DNA of 64,000 nt from Pectobacterium araliae (GCF_037076465.1 NZ_AP028908.1:2232001-2296000); one strand, 5' to 3'; positions 40,405-51,963 are shown, counted from the first letter of the stretch. Program-made: numbers and translations. Notes: a model not told the origin generated them from the letters alone.

Positions 40405-41910
40405 TTAGCGGCTACAAAGTTTGTAGTACACCTCGTTCCAGCGTAACGCATCTTTGAATTCGTGGAGTCGTGTTTCGTTGTCGATCACCAGTAGTTCAAT
40501 ATTCTGCATTTCTGCGTAGAGCCGCATGTGGTCGAGATCCAACGCCTGACTAAAGACCGTATGGTGCGCACCGCCGGCCAAAATCCAGGCTTCTGCCGCC
40601 ACTTCCAGCGACGGCTGCGCTTTCCAGATGGCGCGGGCAACCGGCAATTTAGGCAGCGGGCGCGGCTGCTCGATGGTATCAACCAGATTAACCAACATTC
40701 TGAAACGGTCACCCATGTCGATCACGCTGGCGTTGAGAGATGGCCCTGCTGGCGTTGAGAAAATCAAACGGGCAGGGTCAGCTTTTCCGCCAATACCCAG
40801 GTACTGGGCATCCAGAATTGGTTTCTGCTCTTTCGCAATCGTCGGACAGACTTCCAGCATGTGGGAGCCGACGACCAGATCGTTACCATTCTGGAAGTTA
40901 TAGGTGTAATCCTCCATGAAGGACGTACCGCCCGCCAGCCCCCCCGCCATGACTTTCATAATGCGCAGCAGCGCGGCGGTTTTCCAGTCACCTTCGCCAC
41001 CAAAACCATAACCTTGCTGCATCAGACGCTGTACCGCCAACCCCGGCAGCTGTTTCAAACCGTACAGATTTTCAAAATCGGTAGTGAACGCGTGATAGCC
41101 GCCTTGTTCCAGAAAGCGTTTCATCCCGAGTTCGATCTGGGCTGCATCCAGCAGATTCTGGCGGTTAGCCCCGTTAAGTTTCACCGCGTCCGTTAACTGG
41201 TAACTGGCTTCGTATTCTTCGACCAACGCATCGATATCGCCTTTGGATACGGCATCGACCACAGCGGTTAAATCGCCCAGCCCCCAGGCGCTGACGGCGT
41301 AGCCGAACTGAATTTGCGCGCCGACTTTATCGCCTTCGGTGACGGCAACTTCACGCATGTTGTCACCAAAACGCGCGACCTTCAGCTGTTTGCTTTCCTG
41401 AATGGCGGCGGCAACCCGCATCCATTTGCCAATACGGGCATGTGCGTTCTTATCCTGCCAGTGGCCGACCACCACTTGATGTGCCTGTCGCATCCGGGCG
41501 CCGATGAAGCCAAATTCACGACCGCCGTGTGCGGTCTGATTCAGATTCATGAAATCCATATCCATAGTGTCCCACGGCACTTCGGCATTGAACTGGGTGT
41601 GGAATTGCAACAGAGGTTTGCTGAGCACGCTTAAGCCGCCAATCCACATTTTGGCCGGAGAGAAGGTATGCAGCCAGGTCAGCAGGCCGACACAGTTATC
41701 CTGATAATTGGCATCGCGACACAGTGCCAGAATTTCGTCCGGCGTTTTCACCAGCGGCTTCAGTACCAGCTTAATCGGCAGGTTGGCCTGTTGATTCAAT
41801 CCGGCGACGACGTTTTCCGCGTTCTCTTTTACCTGACGCAACGTTTCCGGCCCATAGAGATGCTGGCTACCGATGACGAACCAAACTTCAAGCTGCTTAA
41901 AATGTTCCAT
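40405..41910 (-). CDS. araA: L-arabinose isomerase
   Basis: Cytoplasmic enzyme converting L-arabinose to L-ribulose. The 501-residue length matches the E. coli enzyme, beginning [20 protein letters not shown]. Conserved segments include [20 protein letters not shown] and [10 protein letters not shown] with the catalytic and metal-binding Glu residues (~306, ~333), and [13 protein letters not shown]. It lies 35 bases after araB and is co-transcribed with it. araD does not follow, unlike in E. coli. Confidence 0.98.
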   Translation of the reverse strand: MEHFKQLEVWFVIGSQHLYGPETLRQVKENAENVVAGLNQQANLPIKLVLKPLVKTPDEILALCRDANYQDNCVGLLTWLHTFSPAKMWIGGLSVLSKPLLQFHTQFNAEVPWDTMDMDFMNLNQTAHGGREFGFIGARMRQAHQVVVGHWQDKNAHARIGKWMRVAAAIQESKQLKVARFGDNMREVAVTEGDKVGAQIQFGYAVSAWGLGDLTAVVDAVSKGDIDALVEEYEASYQLTDAVKLNGANRQNLLDAAQIELGMKRFLEQGGYHAFTTDFENLYGLKQLPGLAVQRLMQQGYGFGGEGDWKTAALLRIMKVMAGGLAGGTSFMEDYTYNFQNGNDLVVGSHMLEVCPTIAKEQKPILDAQYLGIGGKADPARLIFSTPAGPSLNASVIDMGDRFRMLVNLVDTIEQPRPLPKLPVARAIWKAQPSLEVAAEAWILAGGAHHTVFSQALDLDHMRLYAEMQNIELLVIDNETRLHEFKDALRWNEVYYKLCSR

Positions 41911-41945
41911 GATGACTCCTGTACGTGATCCCCAGAGGGATAAAA

Positions 41946-43631
41946 TTAATCTTTTGCCGTAGACGCTGGGCTATAAGCGGGTTCCGCATGGCGGCACCAT
42001 TGCTGATAGCGCTCATAAAGCTGCTGATAACGGGCGACGCGCTGGCTGTCTGGCATTAAGGTGCGCTCTATGCCACTGGCCATATGCTGTTGTGCCGTCG
42101 GGATATCGCTGTGAACGCCAGCGGCGACGGCGGCAAAGATCGCCGCGCCGAGTGCGCAGCACTGATCGGAGGCAACGATCTGTAAGGGACGATTCATTAC
42201 ATCGGTACAGACCTGCATGATGACGGGGGACTTCCGCGCGATGCCGCCCAGCGCCAGCACGTTTTCGACAGGGACGCCCTGATCTTCAAAACACTCCATA
42301 ATCGCGCGTGCGCCAAAGGCGGTCGCGGCAATAAAACCGCCGAACAGCGTGGGGGCATCGGTGCCCAGATTGAGGTCAGTAATCACGCCTTTTAATCGCT
42401 GATTGGCGAACGGCGTTCGGCGACCGTTAAACCAGTCCAGCACGATAGGCAGGTGATCCAGCGTGGGTTTTTCCGCCCAGTGGCGAGTGAGCCGTTCCAA
42501 CAGCTTGGCTTCCACCGCCTGTAGGGACGATTTAAGTTCAGGATGGTCTTTTACCGCTTCCTGTAACGACCAGCCCAGCAGCCTGCCAAACCAGGCGTAC
42601 ATGTCACCGAAGGCGGATTGTCCCGCTTCAAGGCCGATATAGTTGGGAACGACGCTGCCATCGACTTGTCCACAGATGCCGGCGATGGTGCGATCGGCAA
42701 TGCGGTCTTCATCCGCGATCAGAATGTCGCAAGTGGAGGTGCCAATCACTTTAACCAGCGTATAAGGCTGCGCGCCTGCGCCGACCGTGCCGACATGGCA
42801 GTCAAACGCGCCACCTGCCAGCGTGACCGTCTCGGGAATGCCAAGCCGCTGTGCCCATTCAGCGGTGATGGTGCCGACCGGTTGTTCGGCAGTCCAGGTA
42901 TTGGTAAACAGCGGGTATTGCAATGTTTCGGTCAGACAAGGATCGAGCGCGTATAAAAAATCTTTCGGGGGGAGTCCACCCCAGCTCGGGTGCCAGAGTG
43001 ACTTATGTCCGGCACTGCATCGACCACGACGTATATCGGCAGGCGCTTGCGTACCGGAAAGCAGGGCGGGCACCCAGTCGCACAATTCTATCCAGGAAAC
43101 AGCCGCCTGCCGCACTGCCACATCTTCGCGCGAAACATGGAGAATTTTGGCCCAAAACCATTCAGACGAGTAAACGCCGCCGATATAACGGGTGTAATCC
43201 GGGAACTGGCCGCTACGACACAGCGCGTTAATCGCATCCGCTTCTTCTATTGCCGTATGGTCTTTCCACAGCACGAACATGGCATTGGGATTGTTGGCAA
43301 ACTCGGGACGCAGCGCCAGAATCTGACCGTGTTCATCAATCGGCGCAGGGGTTGATCCGGTTGAATCCACGCCAATACCGATAATGCTCTGCCGCTGTTC
43401 GTCCGTCAGGCGGGAAACCACGACCTTAACCGCCTGCTCTAGCGATTCGATATAGTCCAGCGGATGGTGCCGGAACTGGTTGTTGGCAGGCTGACAATAT
43501 TTACCCTCACGCCAGCGGGGGTAGTAGACCACCTCTGTTTCCAGCTCTTTCCCGCTTTGGCAGTCAACGGCTAAGGCGCGTACCGAATCACTGCCGAAGT
43601 CGAGACCAATCGTAATAGCGCCCGCGCTCAT
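41946..43631 (-). CDS. araB: L-ribulokinase
   Basis: FGGY-family kinase that phosphorylates L-ribulose to L-ribulose-5-phosphate. The 561-residue protein begins with the phosphate-1 loop ([17 protein letters not shown]) and has conserved sequences [14 protein letters not shown] and [15 protein letters not shown] of the family. It is the first gene of araBA and is divergent from araFGH across a 373-base control region. Confidence 0.97.
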   Translation of the reverse strand: MSAGAITIGLDFGSDSVRALAVDCQSGKELETEVVYYPRWREGKYCQPANNQFRHHPLDYIESLEQAVKVVVSRLTDEQRQSIIGIGVDSTGSTPAPIDEHGQILALRPEFANNPNAMFVLWKDHTAIEEADAINALCRSGQFPDYTRYIGGVYSSEWFWAKILHVSREDVAVRQAAVSWIELCDWVPALLSGTQAPADIRRGRCSAGHKSLWHPSWGGLPPKDFLYALDPCLTETLQYPLFTNTWTAEQPVGTITAEWAQRLGIPETVTLAGGAFDCHVGTVGAGAQPYTLVKVIGTSTCDILIADEDRIADRTIAGICGQVDGSVVPNYIGLEAGQSAFGDMYAWFGRLLGWSLQEAVKDHPELKSSLQAVEAKLLERLTRHWAEKPTLDHLPIVLDWFNGRRTPFANQRLKGVITDLNLGTDAPTLFGGFIAATAFGARAIMECFEDQGVPVENVLALGGIARKSPVIMQVCTDVMNRPLQIVASDQCCALGAAIFAAVAAGVHSDIPTAQQHMASGIERTLMPDSQRVARYQQLYERYQQWCRHAEPAYSPASTAKD

Positions 43632-44004
43632 GCTTTGCTCCTCATTAATCCCAGATCGTTGCTGTTTACGATAGGCAGGGATAGGACGAGGCGGTTAGGA
43701 GCGGTTAGCTGGAAGTATGTATTTTTCTGTCGCCAGTAGCCATTTTGTGAAGCTGGTCAAAGGTTAATGATTGGTTAAATTCGCTAAATGTATGCACAAA
43801 CCTGTCATTGTTCTGAGATGTGATAAAGCTCTATATTCGGACCGATAATAACGACTAAAACATAAAGCGTCTGAATGCTACTGAGTAAAGGAATCGCGCT
43901 AAGCCTGTGTTTTTCCTTTATCCAGACCGGAAATACCCTACCAGGAACTCGAATTCGTTTCAGCGTCGCTGGCGAATGAAAAGATAATGACACCGGAGAA
44001 CATC
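43632..44004. promoter_or_regulatory. araB/araF divergent control region with CRP-like site
   Basis: TGTGAAGCTGGTCAAA (43746-43761) is a good CRP site (second half 4 of 5). A weaker one, TGTGATAAAGCTCTAT, lies at 43819-43834. AraC sites are expected for both directions but I could not assign TAGC-N7-TCCATA half-sites with confidence. No gene is present. Confidence 0.55.
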
Positions 44005-44988
44005 ATGCATAAATTCACTAAGGCGCTGGCAGTAATCGGGTTAGCCGCAGTTATGTCACAATCAGCTATGGCAGAGAACGTAAAACTGGGGTTTCTGGTT
44101 AAGCAACCGGAAGAACCCTGGTTCCAAACCGAATGGAAATTCGCTGATAAGGCAGGAAAAGATCTCGGTTTCGATGTGATAAAAATTGCGGTGCCTGATG
44201 GGGAAAAAACCCTGAACGCGATTGATAGCCTGGCGGCCAGTGGGGCGAAAGGGTTTGTTATCTGTACCCCTGACCCGAAATTAGGGCCTGCCATTATTGC
44301 CAAAGCGCGTAGCTACAATCTTAAGGTTATTGCGGTTGATGACCAGTTCGTGAACGCCAAAGGCCAACCGATGGATACGGTGCCGTTGGTGATGATGGCG
44401 GCGACCAAAATTGGTGAGCGTCAGGGGCAGGAACTGTATAAAGAGATGAATAAACGTGGCTGGAAAGTGGATGAAACCGCCGTGATGGCGATTACCTCTG
44501 ATGAGCTGGACACCGCACGTCGCCGTACGTCTGGCTCCATGGATGCACTGAAAACCGCAGGATTCCCGGAACAACAGATCTACAAAGTACCGACCAAATC
44601 TAACGATATCCCCGGTGCGTTTGACGCGGCCAACTCCATGCTGGTTCAGCATCCGAAAGTGAAAAACTGGCTGATTATCGGCATGAACGACAACACCGTG
44701 TTGGGTGGCGTGCGTGCAACGGAAGGTCAGGGCTTTAAAGCGGACAACGTGATTGGGATCGGTATCAACGGCGTGGATGCGGTGAGCGAACTGTCCAAAG
44801 GTCAGGCAACGGGATTCTTTGGCTCACTGCTGCCAAGCCCGGATATTCACGGCTACAAAAGTATCCAGATGCTGAATGACTGGGTCACCAAAGGCGTAGA
44901 GCCGGAAAAATTCACCGAAGTGACCGACGTGGTGCTGATCACGCGAGACAACTTTAAGGTCGAACTGGAGAAAAAAGGCCTGATGTAA
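44005..44988 (+). CDS. araF: L-arabinose-binding periplasmic protein
   Basis: Periplasmic receptor of the L-arabinose ABC importer. The 327-residue precursor begins with a signal peptide ([20 protein letters not shown], cleavage after AMA) and then [20 protein letters not shown]. It is closely similar to E. coli AraF. The ATG at 44005 follows GGAGA; six upstream codons from 43987 are open but precede the signal peptide. A hairpin separates it from araG. Confidence 0.96.
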   Translation: MHKFTKALAVIGLAAVMSQSAMAENVKLGFLVKQPEEPWFQTEWKFADKAGKDLGFDVIKIAVPDGEKTLNAIDSLAASGAKGFVICTPDPKLGPAIIAKARSYNLKVIAVDDQFVNAKGQPMDTVPLVMMAATKIGERQGQELYKEMNKRGWKVDETAVMAITSDELDTARRRTSGSMDALKTAGFPEQQIYKVPTKSNDIPGAFDAANSMLVQHPKVKNWLIIGMNDNTVLGGVRATEGQGFKADNVIGIGINGVDAVSELSKGQATGFFGSLLPSPDIHGYKSIQMLNDWVTKGVEPEKFTEVTDVVLITRDNFKVELEKKGLM

Positions 44989-45010
44989 TCACGCCTGATT
45001 TCGTAAAGAC

Positions 45011-45040
45011 GCGGATAACGCTGGTCGAGGTGTTATCCGC
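45011..45040 (+). promoter_or_regulatory. Hairpin between araF and araG
   Basis: GCGGATAAC pairs perfectly with GTTATCCGC around a 12-base loop, 23 bases after the araF stop, with no T-tract. Such hairpins protect binding-protein mRNA from 3' decay or reduce downstream expression. Confidence 0.7.
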
Positions 45041-45071
45041 GCTCTACCTGCATTGTTATGAGGAAACAGAC

Positions 45072-46595
45072 ATGACAGCACAGTCACCCTATTTGTCGTT
45101 TCATGGGATTGGTAAAGAATTTCCCGGTGTTAAGGCGCTTTCAGATATCAGCTTTTCCTGCCATGCCGGTCAGATCCATGCATTGATGGGGGAAAACGGG
45201 GCGGGCAAGTCGACGCTGTTAAAAATCCTGAGCGGCAACTATTCACCGTCAGCGGGCGAAGTCCACATTCAGGGTAAACCGGTGCAGTTTACTAATACGA
45301 TGGATGCCTTGAATGCGGGCGTTGCCATCATTTATCAGGAACTGCATTTGGTGCCGGAAATGACGGTTGCCGAGAACATTTATCTGGGTCAACTGCCGCA
45401 TAAATATGGCATGGTGAACTATTCTCTACTGCGCTATGAAGCCAAACTTCAGTTGCAGCATTTGGGTTTGGATATCGATCCTGATACGCCGCTGAAATAC
45501 TTGTCGATCGGGCAGTGGCAAATGGTGGAAATCGCCAAGGCACTGGCTCGCAATGCCAAAGTTATTGCTTTTGATGAACCGACCAGTTCGCTGTCTGCCC
45601 GTGAAATTGAACAACTCTTCCGGGTGATTAAGGAACTGCGTAGCGAAGGCCGGATCATTTTGTACGTTTCACACCGAATGGAAGAAATTTTTGCGCTGAG
45701 CGATGCCATTACCGTGTTTAAAGATGGCCGCTATGTGCGCACGTTTGACGATATGCGGCAGGTGAACCATGAGTCGCTGGTACAGGCGATGGTAGGGCGT
45801 AACCTGGGGGATATCTATGGCTATGCGCCGCGTCCGCATGGTGAGGAACGTTTAACGTTGAAAAACGTAAAAGCGCCGGGCGTGAAATCCACCATTTCAT
45901 TGAGTGTGAAGCAGGGGGAAATTGTCGGGTTATTTGGTCTGGTTGGCGCAGGCCGTAGCGAACTGATGAAAGGGCTGTTTGGCGCGACCAAAATCACTGG
46001 CGGTCAGGTGTTGTTGGATGGTAAACCGCTGGTGGTGAATTCTCCCATCGATGCGATTCGCCAAGGTGTGATGCTGTGCCCGGAGGATCGCAAAGCGGAT
46101 GGCATCATTCCGGTGCACTCGGTGCGTGACAACATCAATATCAGCGCAAGACGTAAGAGCCTGAAAGCTGGATTTATTATTAATAACCAGTGGGAAGCGG
46201 ATAACGCCGCGCAGCGTATTGACGCGTTGAACATCAAAACGCCGTCCGCTGAACAGCTGATTATGAATCTTTCCGGTGGGAACCAGCAAAAAGCCATTCT
46301 TGGCCGCTGGCTGTCCGAAGAGATGAAAGTCATTTTGCTCGATGAACCCACGCGCGGCATCGACGTCGGCGCGAAGCACGAAATTTATCATGTCATCTAC
46401 GAACTAGCGAATCAGGGGATCGCGGTGCTGTTTGCCTCCAGCGATTTACCCGAAGTGCTTGGGCTGGCCGATCGGATTATCGTTATGCGTGAAGGTGCCG
46501 TCTCCGGTGAACTGCGACATGGTGATGCTACCGAACAGAAGGTGCTTAGTCTGGCCATGCTACGAACCCCCGATATCGAATCTGCGGTTGCCTGA
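45072..46595 (+). CDS. araG: L-arabinose ABC transporter ATP-binding protein
   Basis: A 507-residue double ATPase of the sugar importer. The first nucleotide-binding half has Walker [12 protein letters not shown] (~40-50) and Walker [14 protein letters not shown]; the second has a degenerate P-loop ([13 protein letters not shown]), [15 protein letters not shown] and [14 protein letters not shown]. This arrangement is normal for carbohydrate-uptake CUT2 systems. The ATG at 45072 follows AGGAAA; 14 upstream codons are rejected. araH follows 18 bases on. Confidence 0.97.
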   Translation: MTAQSPYLSFHGIGKEFPGVKALSDISFSCHAGQIHALMGENGAGKSTLLKILSGNYSPSAGEVHIQGKPVQFTNTMDALNAGVAIIYQELHLVPEMTVAENIYLGQLPHKYGMVNYSLLRYEAKLQLQHLGLDIDPDTPLKYLSIGQWQMVEIAKALARNAKVIAFDEPTSSLSAREIEQLFRVIKELRSEGRIILYVSHRMEEIFALSDAITVFKDGRYVRTFDDMRQVNHESLVQAMVGRNLGDIYGYAPRPHGEERLTLKNVKAPGVKSTISLSVKQGEIVGLFGLVGAGRSELMKGLFGATKITGGQVLLDGKPLVVNSPIDAIRQGVMLCPEDRKADGIIPVHSVRDNINISARRKSLKAGFIINNQWEADNAAQRIDALNIKTPSAEQLIMNLSGGNQQKAILGRWLSEEMKVILLDEPTRGIDVGAKHEIYHVIYELANQGIAVLFASSDLPEVLGLADRIIVMREGAVSGELRHGDATEQKVLSLAMLRTPDIESAVA

Positions 46596-46613
46596 CCGCA
46601 AAGGAGCAAAGTA

Positions 46614-47600
46614 ATGTCAACGGTTACGTCTACAACCTCAGAAAAAAAGAAAGAGAGTATGGGATTATCCCGCATTTGGGATAACTACGGCATGCTCGTT
46701 GTCTTTGCCGTATTGTTTCTTGGCTGCGCGATTTTTGTGCCGAATTTTGCTTCGTTTATCAACATGAAAGGGCTGGGACTGGCGATTTCCATGTCCGGTA
46801 TGGTGGCTTGCGGGATGCTGTTCTGTCTGGCTTCCGGCGACTTTGACCTGTCGGTGGCTTCTATTATCGCCTGTGCCGGGGTGGCGACGGCGGTGGTGAT
46901 TAATATCAGTGAAAGCCTGTGGATCGGCGTCGGTGCCGGGCTGCTGCTGGGCGTGGCGTTCGGTTTACTCAACGGTTTCGTGATTGCCCGTTTGAAGATC
47001 AATGCGCTGATCACCACGCTGGCGACAATGCAGATTGCGCGTGGTCTGGCGTACATCATTTCCGATGGCAAAGCGGTAGGGATTGAAGATGAGCGTTTCT
47101 TCGAACTGGGTTATGCCAACTGGCTGGGCTTGCCTGCGCCAATCTGGATCACCATCGGCTGTATGATTTTGTTTGGCCTGCTGTTGAACAAAACCACGTT
47201 TGGCCGTAATACGCTGGCGATTGGGGGCAATGAAGAAGCGGCACGTCTGGCTGGGGTGCCGGTTGTGCGTACTAAGATCATCATTTTCGCTTTGTCTGGT
47301 CTGGTATCAGCGGCGGCGGGGATCATTCTGGCCTCGCGTATGACGAGTGGCCAGCCGATGACCTCCATCGGGTATGAGCTGATTGTTATTTCAGCCTGTG
47401 TGCTGGGGGGGGTGTCGCTAAAAGGCGGGATCGGTAAAATTTCCTATGTGGTCGCTGGCGTGCTGATTTTAGGTACGGTGGAGAACGCGATGAACCTGCT
47501 CAATATCTCGCCGTTCTCTCAGTATGTGGTGCGCGGTCTGATTCTGCTGGCGGCGGTTATCTTCGACCGCTATAAACAGCTGGCGAAGAAAACGGTATAA
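46614..47600 (+). CDS. araH: L-arabinose ABC transporter permease
   Basis: Membrane component of the importer. The 328-residue protein has about ten hydrophobic helices, the CUT2 permease pattern (GNEEAARLAGVPVVRTK as the cytoplasmic coupling segment, residues ~205-221). It is preceded by AAGGAG and begins MSTVTSTTSEKKKES. It is the last structural gene of araFGH, followed by a hairpin and araC. Confidence 0.96.
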   Translation: MSTVTSTTSEKKKESMGLSRIWDNYGMLVVFAVLFLGCAIFVPNFASFINMKGLGLAISMSGMVACGMLFCLASGDFDLSVASIIACAGVATAVVINISESLWIGVGAGLLLGVAFGLLNGFVIARLKINALITTLATMQIARGLAYIISDGKAVGIEDERFFELGYANWLGLPAPIWITIGCMILFGLLLNKTTFGRNTLAIGGNEEAARLAGVPVVRTKIIIFALSGLVSAAAGIILASRMTSGQPMTSIGYELIVISACVLGGVSLKGGIGKISYVVAGVLILGTVENAMNLLNISPFSQYVVRGLILLAAVIFDRYKQLAKKTV

Positions 47601-47608
47601 ATGTCCAT

Positions 47609-47640
47609 GCGGCAGATGAATAACGCTGCCGCTTTCTCTC
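47609..47640 (+). terminator. Weak hairpin between araH and araC
   Basis: GCGGCAG (47609-47615) pairs with CTGCCGC (47626-47632), followed by TTTCTCTC. It could partly end araFGH transcription before araC. Confidence 0.5.
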
Positions 47641-47665
47641 ATTACTAGCGTGTACCGGAGGCTCG

Positions 47666-48598
47666 ATGTATCACCGTATGGCGCATGACTCTCAGCCTAA
47701 TCCGCTGCTGCCGGGATATTCGTTCAACGCTTACCTTGTAGCTGGTCTGACGCCGATTCTGGCAGAAGGGCCGCTCGACTTCTTTATCGATCGTCCCGAT
47801 GGGATGAAAGGTTACATCATTAACCTCACCATGAAAGGACAGGGTCAGGTCTTTGATGGCGATGAGACCTTTTTCTGTAATCCCGGTGACCTGCTGCTGT
47901 TCCCGCCGAAATCGACGCATTTTTATGGCCGCTCACCAAGCAGCGACTGCTGGTATCACCGCTGGGTCTATTTTCGTCCACGCGCCTATTGGGCGGACTG
48001 GCTGGAGTGGCACACCAAAAGTAGCGGGATTGGTCGCATGAGCTTGCCGAATAACCAACTGTTACTGGAATTCGACAGACTGTTTGCCAATATCGAGCAG
48101 ACGCAGCGTTCCGGGCGGCGTTTCTCGGAAGAACTGGGTATGAATCTGCTGGAACGACTGTTGCTCAGAGCGATGGAAGAAGATCCACAGAGTCCACAAA
48201 AGATTATGGATCCGCGCGTGATTGAAGCCTGCCAGTTTATTACCAGTAATCTGGCCGGAGAACTGCGTATTGACGAAGTGGCGCGGCACGTTTGCCTGTC
48301 ACCGTCGCGGTTGGCACATCTGTTCCGCGAGCAGGTGGGTATTAACATTTTGCGCTGGCGCGAAGATCAGCGTGTAATTCGCGCCAAACTGTTATTGCAG
48401 ACGACACAGGAATCCATCGCCAATATTGGTCGCGTGGTGGGGTATGACGATCAGCTGTATTTCTCACGTGTGTTCCGTAAGCGGGTCGGCGTGAGCCCCA
48501 GCGACTTTCGCCGCCGCAGCAGCGAAATTAACTATCCGGCAGCCAAAACGCTGCCCGTGGCGTGGGGAGAGCGGCTGCCAAGCTCCGTGAGCGGTTAA
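47666..48598 (+). CDS. araC: Arabinose operon regulator AraC
   Basis: Activator/repressor controlled by L-arabinose. The 310-residue protein has an N-terminal cupin sensor/dimerisation domain (~15-165, with [11 protein letters not shown] at the arm) and a C-terminal double helix-turn-helix (~185-285; [37 protein letters not shown]). GGAGG precedes the ATG. In E. coli araC is divergent from araBAD; here it follows araFGH on the same strand. Confidence 0.96.
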   Translation: MYHRMAHDSQPNPLLPGYSFNAYLVAGLTPILAEGPLDFFIDRPDGMKGYIINLTMKGQGQVFDGDETFFCNPGDLLLFPPKSTHFYGRSPSSDCWYHRWVYFRPRAYWADWLEWHTKSSGIGRMSLPNNQLLLEFDRLFANIEQTQRSGRRFSEELGMNLLERLLLRAMEEDPQSPQKIMDPRVIEACQFITSNLAGELRIDEVARHVCLSPSRLAHLFREQVGINILRWREDQRVIRAKLLLQTTQESIANIGRVVGYDDQLYFSRVFRKRVGVSPSDFRRRSSEINYPAAKTLPVAWGERLPSSVSG

Positions 48599-48699
48599 CG
48601 CCAGACTCCCCTGGCGGCGATCCCTCTCTGCAATCTACCGGATGACGGGTATATACTGAGTGAGAGATCACAAAGTCAAATGAGCTAAGGGGAATCGTC

Positions 48700-49746
48700 A
48701 TGAGTGAGACCGTTCGTGTTGGGCTGCTGGGCTACGGTTATGCCAGTAAGACGTTCCACGCGCCGTTAATTGCAGGGACGGCAGGGATGGAACTGGTGGC
48801 CGTATCCAGCAGTAATGCTGAAAAAGTGCATGCCGATTGGGCAAATTTACGCGTTGAGAAAGACCCGCAGGCATTGTTTAACGATCCCGATATTGACCTC
48901 ATTGTTATCCCCACCCCTAATGATACGCACTTCCCGCTGGCGAAACTGGCGTTGGAAGCGGGTAAACATGTTGTTGTCGATAAACCGTTTACGGTGACGT
49001 TGTCACAAGCATCCGATCTGGGCGTGATTGCCGAGCGTGCCGGAAAAGTCCTTTCTGTGTTTCACAACCGCCGTTGGGACAGCGATTTTCTGACGTTGAA
49101 ACAGCTGCTGGCGGCGGGAACGCTGGGAAATGTGGTGTACATGGAATCGCATTTCGATCGGTTTCGCCCTGAAGTTCGCCAGCGCTGGCGTGAAGATGGC
49201 AGCGAAGGCAGCGGGATCTGGTACGATCTTGGGCCGCACTTGTTGGATCAGGCGCTGGAGCTGTTTGGTTTGCCCGTGGCGATTCAGGTAGATATGGCAC
49301 AACTGAGACCGGGCAGTAAGGCCACCGATTATTTCCACGCGACGCTGATTTACCCACAACGGCGGGTGGTTTTGCACGCCAGCATGCTGGTGGCAGCGGC
49401 TTCCGCACGTTATACCGTGCATGGCACGCGCGGCAGCTTTGTAAAATACGGTCTCGATCCACAAGAAGACCGTCTGAAAGCGGGTGAACGTCCGCCGCTG
49501 GCCGATTGGGGGCAGGATAAGCGTGATGGTGTGCTGACGCTGTCCCGCGATGGCATCACGGCAGAGCAAACCATCACCACGATCCCGGGTAACTACCCGG
49601 CATACTACGCGGCAGTACGCGATGCGCTGTTGGGGAAAGGCGAAAACCCTGTGAGCGTGCATCAGGCGATTCAAGTGATGGAACTGATCGAGCTGGGGTT
49701 GCTCTCCGGTGAGCAGAAAAAAGCCGTTACGCTGAGAAATAACTAG
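48700..49746 (+). CDS. ydgJ: YdgJ, Gfo/Idh/MocA-family oxidoreductase
   Basis: A 348-residue NAD(P)-dependent oxidoreductase close to E. coli YdgJ. The N-terminal Rossmann motif GLLGYGYASKTFHAPL is followed by VVVDKPFTVT, where the conserved Lys-Pro of the family lies (~95), and a C-terminal alpha/beta substrate domain (GSGIWYDLGPHLLDQAL). The substrate is unknown. The ATG follows AAGGGGAAT. A strong terminator follows. Confidence 0.94.
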   Translation: MSETVRVGLLGYGYASKTFHAPLIAGTAGMELVAVSSSNAEKVHADWANLRVEKDPQALFNDPDIDLIVIPTPNDTHFPLAKLALEAGKHVVVDKPFTVTLSQASDLGVIAERAGKVLSVFHNRRWDSDFLTLKQLLAAGTLGNVVYMESHFDRFRPEVRQRWREDGSEGSGIWYDLGPHLLDQALELFGLPVAIQVDMAQLRPGSKATDYFHATLIYPQRRVVLHASMLVAAASARYTVHGTRGSFVKYGLDPQEDRLKAGERPPLADWGQDKRDGVLTLSRDGITAEQTITTIPGNYPAYYAAVRDALLGKGENPVSVHQAIQVMELIELGLLSGEQKKAVTLRNN

Positions 49747-49787
49747 ATTTACTGCGTTTAATTCCAGATAGTTAACAGTTTGTTTAA

Positions 49788-49815
49788 ACGGGCGATCTTA
49801 GGATCGCCCGTATTA
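49788..49815 (+). terminator. Terminator after ydgJ
   Basis: Stem ACGGGCGATC / GATCGCCCGT with a TTAG loop is followed by a short AT-rich tract (ATTATT), 41 bases after the ydgJ stop. Confidence 0.75.
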
Positions 49816-49863
49816 TTAGGGTGTTCATTGGGCTGATAACAGGCTAGGGGAAAGGTGTCGGGC

Positions 49864-50856
49864 ATGGGGTGGTTACAACGGTTACGTATTGATAAGTTTT
49901 TATTGGTTCTGATTCTGGTCGTGGTGACGGCGTCTATTCTTCCTGCTCACGGTATCGCGAAGGTTTTCTTTGAGAATCTGACAACCGCGGCAATTGCTCT
50001 GCTGTTCTTTATGCACGGTGCGAAGCTCTCGCGTGAAGCGATTAGCGCAGGTATGGGGCACTGGCGTTTGCACCTTGTGGTGTTTGCCAGCACGTTTATT
50101 TTATTTCCGCTGCTGGGTATGGGCATGAGTCTGCTGTCGCCGATTGTGCTGACACCAACCTTATACCTTGGTTTCCTCTATCTGTGTGCGCTACCGGCGA
50201 CGGTGCAGTCGGCGATAGCCTATACCTCTATGGCGGGGGGAAATGTGGCAGCGGCCATCTGTAGTGCGTCTGCATCCAGCATTTTGGGCGTATTTCTCTC
50301 GCCGATTCTGGTTGGTTTGCTGATGCAAACGCAGGGGGGCGAAACGGATACGCTACACGCCATCGGTTCCATCATCATGCAATTGATGGTGCCTTTCGTC
50401 ATTGGACACTTGTCACGTCCGCTGATTGCCAAGTGGGTCGAACGCCACCGTAAGCTGATTAATATTACTGACCGGTCATCGATTCTTTTGGTGGTCTATG
50501 TTGCCTTTAGTGAGGCGGTGGTTGAGGGCATTTGGGGACAAATCAACGGCTGGTCGCTGCTGGCTGTGGTGGGTTGTTCGATGGTACTGCTAACGATTGT
50601 GCTGGTGGTGAATACGCTGGCTGCACGCAAGTTGGGCTTTAATACCGCCGATGAAATCACCATTGTCTTCTGTGGTTCGAAAAAGAGCCTGGCAAATGGG
50701 ATTCCGATGGCTAACGTACTGTTTCCTGCGGCTACTGTCGGCGCGATGGTGCTGCCGTTGATGATCTTCCATCAAATTCAATTGATGGTTTGTGCCGCAC
50801 TGGCTCAGCGTTATGCCAAGCGGATAAGCAAGGAACAGGATACGCCTCGTCAGTAA
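49864..50856 (+). CDS. yfeH: YfeH-like bile acid:sodium symporter family protein
   Basis: A 330-residue polytopic membrane protein with about ten helices, clearly similar to E. coli YfeH (SBF-like family). Conserved segments: LTTAAIALLFFMHGAKLSREAI, ATVQSAIAYTSMAGGNVAAA and FCGSKKSLANGIPMAN. The transported substrate is unknown. The start could be the ATG at 49864 or the GTG at 49855 (AGGGG upstream, tight spacing); the ATG gives the family length. It is convergent with add. Confidence 0.88.
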   Translation: MGWLQRLRIDKFLLVLILVVVTASILPAHGIAKVFFENLTTAAIALLFFMHGAKLSREAISAGMGHWRLHLVVFASTFILFPLLGMGMSLLSPIVLTPTLYLGFLYLCALPATVQSAIAYTSMAGGNVAAAICSASASSILGVFLSPILVGLLMQTQGGETDTLHAIGSIIMQLMVPFVIGHLSRPLIAKWVERHRKLINITDRSSILLVVYVAFSEAVVEGIWGQINGWSLLAVVGCSMVLLTIVLVVNTLAARKLGFNTADEITIVFCGSKKSLANGIPMANVLFPAATVGAMVLPLMIFHQIQLMVCAALAQRYAKRISKEQDTPRQ

Positions 50857-50884
50857 AAAATTATCGCTCTCTCGCATCATGCAA

Positions 50885-50917
50885 AACGCCCTCGGCCTAT
50901 GTAAGACCGAGGGCGTT
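50885..50917. terminator. Bidirectional terminator between yfeH and add
   Basis: An 11-bp stem AACGCCCTCGG / CCGAGGGCGTT with an 11-base loop lies between the two convergent genes. Confidence 0.8.
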
Positions 50918-50946
50918 ATGATTCTAGGGGGATCGATTTGACGCTA

Positions 50947-51963
50947 TTACTGCACGGCGGCGCGTTTGCGCAACACCTTTTCGCGCAACAGTTGCTTTTC
51001 TTGCTCGCTAATAAACGCAATATTCAGGCCATTCTCCTGCGCTTTACGGGTTTCGACTGCCGTCAGGCCAGCAAGGGGGGCGGCGACGTCATATTCATGG
51101 CGAATCTCAATACCTTGAACCGCAGGGTCATCGGTGTTGATCGTGGCTGGAATGCCGTAACGCAGGAAGTGGATCAGCGGATGCTTATCCAGTGATTCCA
51201 CCGTACTGGTTTGGATGTTGGATGTCAGACAGGATTCAATGCCAATTCCATGCTCTGCCATGTGCGTCATCAGACGAGGATCGATAATTGCGGTAACGCC
51301 ATGTCCGATACGCTCAGCGCCCAACTGGTTAATCGCCTGCCAAATACTTTCTGGCCCGGCGGCTTCACCCGCGTGAACGGTGATGTGCCAGCCCGCATCG
51401 CGAGCTTGTTGGAAATGATAAGTAAACTGTGCGCCAGGATGTCCCAGTTCATCACCCGCCAAATCGAGCGCAACGATACGATCTCGTTGGGACAATAGGG
51501 CATCCAGTTCTTGCTGACACGCCTCCGTGCCGAATGTTCGGCTCATGATGCCAATCAGGCGAATGTCGGTATCGAAATCACGACTACCTGCCGTAATACC
51601 GTCGATCACCGCTTCAACAACGCCAGCAATCGGTAGTTTATGATTCATCGCCATATAGTAAGGAGAAAAACGCAGTTCGGCGTAGTCCAGCCCGGCTTTC
51701 ATCGCATCTTCAACGTTCTCATAGGCGATACGGCGACAGGCGTCTAACGACCCGAGCACGGCCACGCCCCAGTCGAGTTTTTGTAAAAAACTCAGTAAGT
51801 CAGGCTCGTTTTTAGTGATCTGAACATGAGGGCGGAGAGCCTCAAGATCGTTGGCAGGTAACGCAATATTGAACTGACGTCCAAGCTCCAGAATACTCTG
51901 GGCGCGGATATTACCATCCAGATGGCGGTGGATATCCGTCAATGGCAGGAGTGAATCAATCAT
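50947..51963 (-). CDS. add: Adenosine deaminase
   Basis: Converts adenosine and deoxyadenosine to inosine and deoxyinosine in purine salvage. The 338-residue TIM-barrel enzyme shows the zinc motif DIHRHLDGN (residues ~10-18), the [15 protein letters not shown] segment with the catalytic Glu (~199-202), [11 protein letters not shown], and [10 protein letters not shown] with the zinc Asp. All key residues are present. Confidence 0.97.
   Translation of the reverse strand: MIDSLLPLTDIHRHLDGNIRAQSILELGRQFNIALPANDLEALRPHVQITKNEPDLLSFLQKLDWGVAVLGSLDACRRIAYENVEDAMKAGLDYAELRFSPYYMAMNHKLPIAGVVEAVIDGITAGSRDFDTDIRLIGIMSRTFGTEACQQELDALLSQRDRIVALDLAGDELGHPGAQFTYHFQQARDAGWHITVHAGEAAGPESIWQAINQLGAERIGHGVTAIIDPRLMTHMAEHGIGIESCLTSNIQTSTVESLDKHPLIHFLRYGIPATINTDDPAVQGIEIRHEYDVAAPLAGLTAVETRKAQENGLNIAFISEQEKQLLREKVLRKRAAVQ

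Noticed and set aside
43632..44004. AraC half-sites between araB and araF
   Set aside because: TAGCTGGAAGTATGTAT begins like a site but the second half does not fit; not reported as a feature.
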